DNA of 7,693 nt. Origin: a bacterium (GTDB taxonomy: Bacteria; Bdellovibrionota; FAC87; UBA2466). Location: NCBI GenBank assembly GCA_019750655.1, contig JAIEOG010000100.1:1-7693 (forward strand). The letters are read 5' to 3'. Under the pieces are notes generated by a model. It saw only the letters and a program-made list of their open reading frames with translations. It did no database searches and was not told the origin of the DNA. Shown here in pieces: positions 5,927 to 7,693 of this stretch; the stretch's first letter is position 1, and each line of letters opens with the position of its first letter. The position numbers were made by a program, and so were the translations under genes.

Positions 5927-7186
5927 ATGCGTATCAGCGTTCAGCCATTTGCCCTGGCCCTTCTTTTGTTCTCAGCCCCGTGTTTTGCCGCAGGCTCTTT
6001 TTCTATTCGCGGGATTGTTAGCGCCTGCGTTGGCGCAATCGTGCAATACGTGCCGGGATTGGGCTCCTCGCCTGCTAAAGTCCCCGCGAAGCCGCGAGAA
6101 CGCGGTGAGACACCAGTTCCCGTTTCCCAACGTATCGCCGATGTAGCAGCTTCTTTCCGCCAAGGCATAGAACCCAAGTGGTTTCAGCTTTCGAACCTAT
6201 CCCTTGCTATTCCCATACTGGGCAATCGGGCCCGAGATCCTGAATTGGCTGCTCAGTTACTCCCCCTCATCCAAGAATTAGAGCGAGCACTCAGCGGAGA
6301 CAACGTCGCTTTCGCGGAAATGAGCCCCCACTCGCGTGCGGCTCTCGAGGTTCATATCGATAAGCTGCGTGCTGGTATGGTCGCCGCTTCGGCGGATCGC
6401 AAAGCGGGCATTGCGGCCTTGGTTGAGGAAGCCTTGCGAACGGATCGCGGGATCCGCGCACTGCTTGGCGATATGAAAGCTTCTGCGGAGGAACTGGAGC
6501 CCAGTTTTGCGAAAATTCGTGGGGCCCTACTGGGCGCGGATGCCAAGCCTGCAGGCCGCGCGGCAGACCTGCTCACTATTCTTGCCCCTCAGCACCCAGA
6601 GGCCTTTGCAAAAGGCTTTATGGATACGGTTCTGGATCTTGTAGAGGTCCAAGCGAGATCGCGCATCGATATCAACCGCGTCACTCTTTTGCGCTTTGTC
6701 TGGCCTCACACATTTGAACAAGTACAACGCGTGGGGCGGCAAATGAGCGCAGCCCCTTGGATCGAGGAAGAACTCAAAGCGATTCTTTGGGGGCTTTCGC
6801 ATGCGCCAGAATCACTCCACTCCGAAGCAGCGAGTTGGATCATCGCAAACCAAGGCATCGCCCCCCAGCGGGAGTTTTTTGAAGCCGTGGGACGTCTCCG
6901 CTGCCAAGGCTCCGCTGCTTTCTTGGAGAATCACCTACGCGAGAGCCAGATAGACCGCGCCTATGCGCTGGCGGCGTATATGGGACAAGGACAGTATTGC
7001 GATCTGGCGCGCATGGAAACTGGCATCCCTGCTTCGCACCCGCTCTCCATGATAGAAATCCACGAAGCCAAGCAATTCGTATCGCTGAAACAGACACTGT
7101 TTAGGGAAGCCGTCGTGGCGGAAGCTGGCGAATGGCTGGAACGCCAAGAGAATTTGGCTAGCCGGCGTATCAGCGGTGGCAGTTAA
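5927..7186 (+). CDS. Exported 419-aa protein of unknown function
   Basis: I recognise no domain. The N-terminus (MRISVQ, then a hydrophobic stretch to residue 20, then CFA/AG) is a good Sec signal peptide with probable cleavage at 21 or 22. The region about 43-66 is rich in Pro, basic residues and small residues and looks like a linker. From about 67 to the end the protein is predominantly helix-forming (many Ala, Leu, Glu), with segments such as AAQLLPLIQELERAL and GIAALVEEALRT; the latter half suggests helical-repeat packing, but no clear repeat unit can be set by eye. It contains few cysteines and no obvious catalytic motif. ATG 5927 is preceded by GAGA (5914-5917), a weak ribosome binding site. 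It lies 48 nt after the second TPM gene on the same strand, with a small hairpin between, so operon membership is uncertain. Its stop TAA interlocks with the convergent gene. Confidence 0.85.
   Translation: MRISVQPFALALLLFSAPCFAAGSFSIRGIVSACVGAIVQYVPGLGSSPAKVPAKPRERGETPVPVSQRIADVAASFRQGIEPKWFQLSNLSLAIPILGNRARDPELAAQLLPLIQELERALSGDNVAFAEMSPHSRAALEVHIDKLRAGMVAASADRKAGIAALVEEALRTDRGIRALLGDMKASAEELEPSFAKIRGALLGADAKPAGRAADLLTILAPQHPEAFAKGFMDTVLDLVEVQARSRIDINRVTLLRFVWPHTFEQVQRVGRQMSAAPWIEEELKAILWGLSHAPESLHSEAASWIIANQGIAPQREFFEAVGRLRCQGSAAFLENHLRESQIDRAYALAAYMGQGQYCDLARMETGIPASHPLSMIEIHEAKQFVSLKQTLFREAVVAEAGEWLERQENLASRRISGGS
7183..7186. other. Interlocked stop codons of convergent genes (TTAA)
   Basis: TAA at 7184-7186 on the plus strand ends the 419-aa gene; TAA on the minus strand (7185-7183) ends the M35-like gene. 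The palindrome TTAA serves both, leaving no space for a dedicated terminator between the two genes. Read-through from either side would make antisense RNA to the other. Confidence 0.9.
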
Positions 7187-7693
7187 GGCATATTCACAAT
7201 GTACTGGTAATTCTGCAGGTCACCGAGAGTGCGGAAAATCCCATCCCAGAGAAAGATATCGCTCGTATTCCAACCTTCGTCTCGGTTGATACCCTCTAGC
7301 CGCCCGAACTCGTGCACCATCGTAGAGATGCGGTAGTGCGGATCGGAGCTAAAGAATTCGTCGCAAAGATTGATCGTCGTGTGCATGAAGCCCAACGTTT
7401 CCAAAACGTAAGCCACTCGCTCAGACTTCGTCGCACAGAGTCCCACACAGTGTAAGTTTATGCGGTTGTCATTGCAGGCCTTCACGCGGCGGCGCAAGCG
7501 ATCTTGGTAGAAGGCCTCATTCTTAAAGTACTCACTCAGAGCGATGCTCTTGGAAAAGAGCTGCTTCAAGTGGTGCGTATGGTGATCGATTAAGTAGAGC
7601 GCCCGGCGCATCACTGTGCAGGCTGCGGCGGTATCCGTTGCTGCGACAGACTTTTGGGTATCCGAACAACTCGAAACAGCAATCGCATCGCGC
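7183..7693 (-). CDS. M35/Lys-endopeptidase-like protein with altered zinc motif, 5' end beyond the window
   Basis: The minus-strand frame is open from the right edge to TAA at 7183, giving 169 visible C-terminal residues. A GTG at 7614 is internal, since the reading frame continues upstream to the edge. The arrangement resembles aspzincin/Lys-endopeptidase metalloproteases (M35, PF14521-like): a helical lead-in, NLHCVGLC, INLCDEFF, then STMVHEFGRLEGINRDEGW and a closing LQNYQYIVN that parallels the NAD.Y.Y end of the family. The zinc-binding HExxH is HEFGR (7300-7314): the second His is Arg, encoded CGG, at least two base changes from a His codon, so a single sequencing error is unlikely. The third-ligand GTxD motif is also not clear. 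It may be a non-catalytic relative, a binding or inhibitory protein, or a divergent subfamily. Four cysteines in the visible core (ACND, HCVGLC, INLC) suggest disulfides and export. A signal peptide cannot be checked because the start is missing. Confidence 0.65.
   Translation of the reverse strand, partial: RDAIAVSSCSDTQKSVAATDTAAACTVMRRALYLIDHHTHHLKQLFSKSIALSEYFKNEAFYQDRLRRRVKACNDNRINLHCVGLCATKSERVAYVLETLGFMHTTINLCDEFFSSDPHYRISTMVHEFGRLEGINRDEGWNTSDIFLWDGIFRTLGDLQNYQYIVNMP

Noticed and set aside
5718..6146. Plus-strand 142-codon frame bridging the second TPM gene and the 419-aa gene
   Set aside because: It overlaps both well-supported genes in another frame, is rich in Arg, Pro and Ser, and shows no domain.

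Overview
The window looks like ordinary bacterial chromosome with dense coding, moderately GC-rich by eye. The organism is probably Gram-negative: there is a LemA lipoprotein with a clear lipobox and there are exported proteins with signal peptides. Nothing seen (no rRNA, tRNA or lineage-specific marker) fixes the phylum. No IS element, CRISPR array, tRNA or attachment site was found, and no stretch over about 120 bases lacks a gene.

Left half, minus strand, transcribed right to left from about 3814: a PHP-fold metal-dependent phosphoesterase (3814-3008), a GT21-type membrane glycosyltransferase resembling ceramide glucosyltransferase and HpnI (3102-1957, overlapping the PHP gene by 95 nt), then polyphosphate kinase 1 (start 1874, running off the left edge). 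The first two are translationally entangled. ppk follows after an 82-nt gap and may or may not share their transcript. Every PPK1 active-site residue that can be checked is present at E. coli spacing.

Right half, plus strand, divergent from the PHP gene across a 112-bp intergenic region: lemA (3927-4514), a TPM-domain YgcG-type protein with a TTG start overlapping the lemA stop and a glycine-rich tail (4511-5248), a second membrane TPM protein of the COG3762 type (5252-5878), and, after 48 nt, an exported 419-aa protein with no domain I recognise (5927-7186). The lemA-TPM-TPM trio is a widespread cell-envelope cluster of poorly known function. The 419-aa gene could be an added member or an independent gene.

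Right edge, minus strand: the C-terminal part of an M35/Lys-endopeptidase-like protein (stop at 7183, 5' end beyond the window). Its stop codon interlocks with that of the 419-aa gene in a shared TTAA. Its HExxH zinc motif reads HEFGR, so it is either a dead metalloprotease or a divergent subfamily. This gene, the unknown exported neighbour and the PHP/GT21 pair are the parts most worth a second look. I see no convincing evidence of a wholly new multi-gene system.
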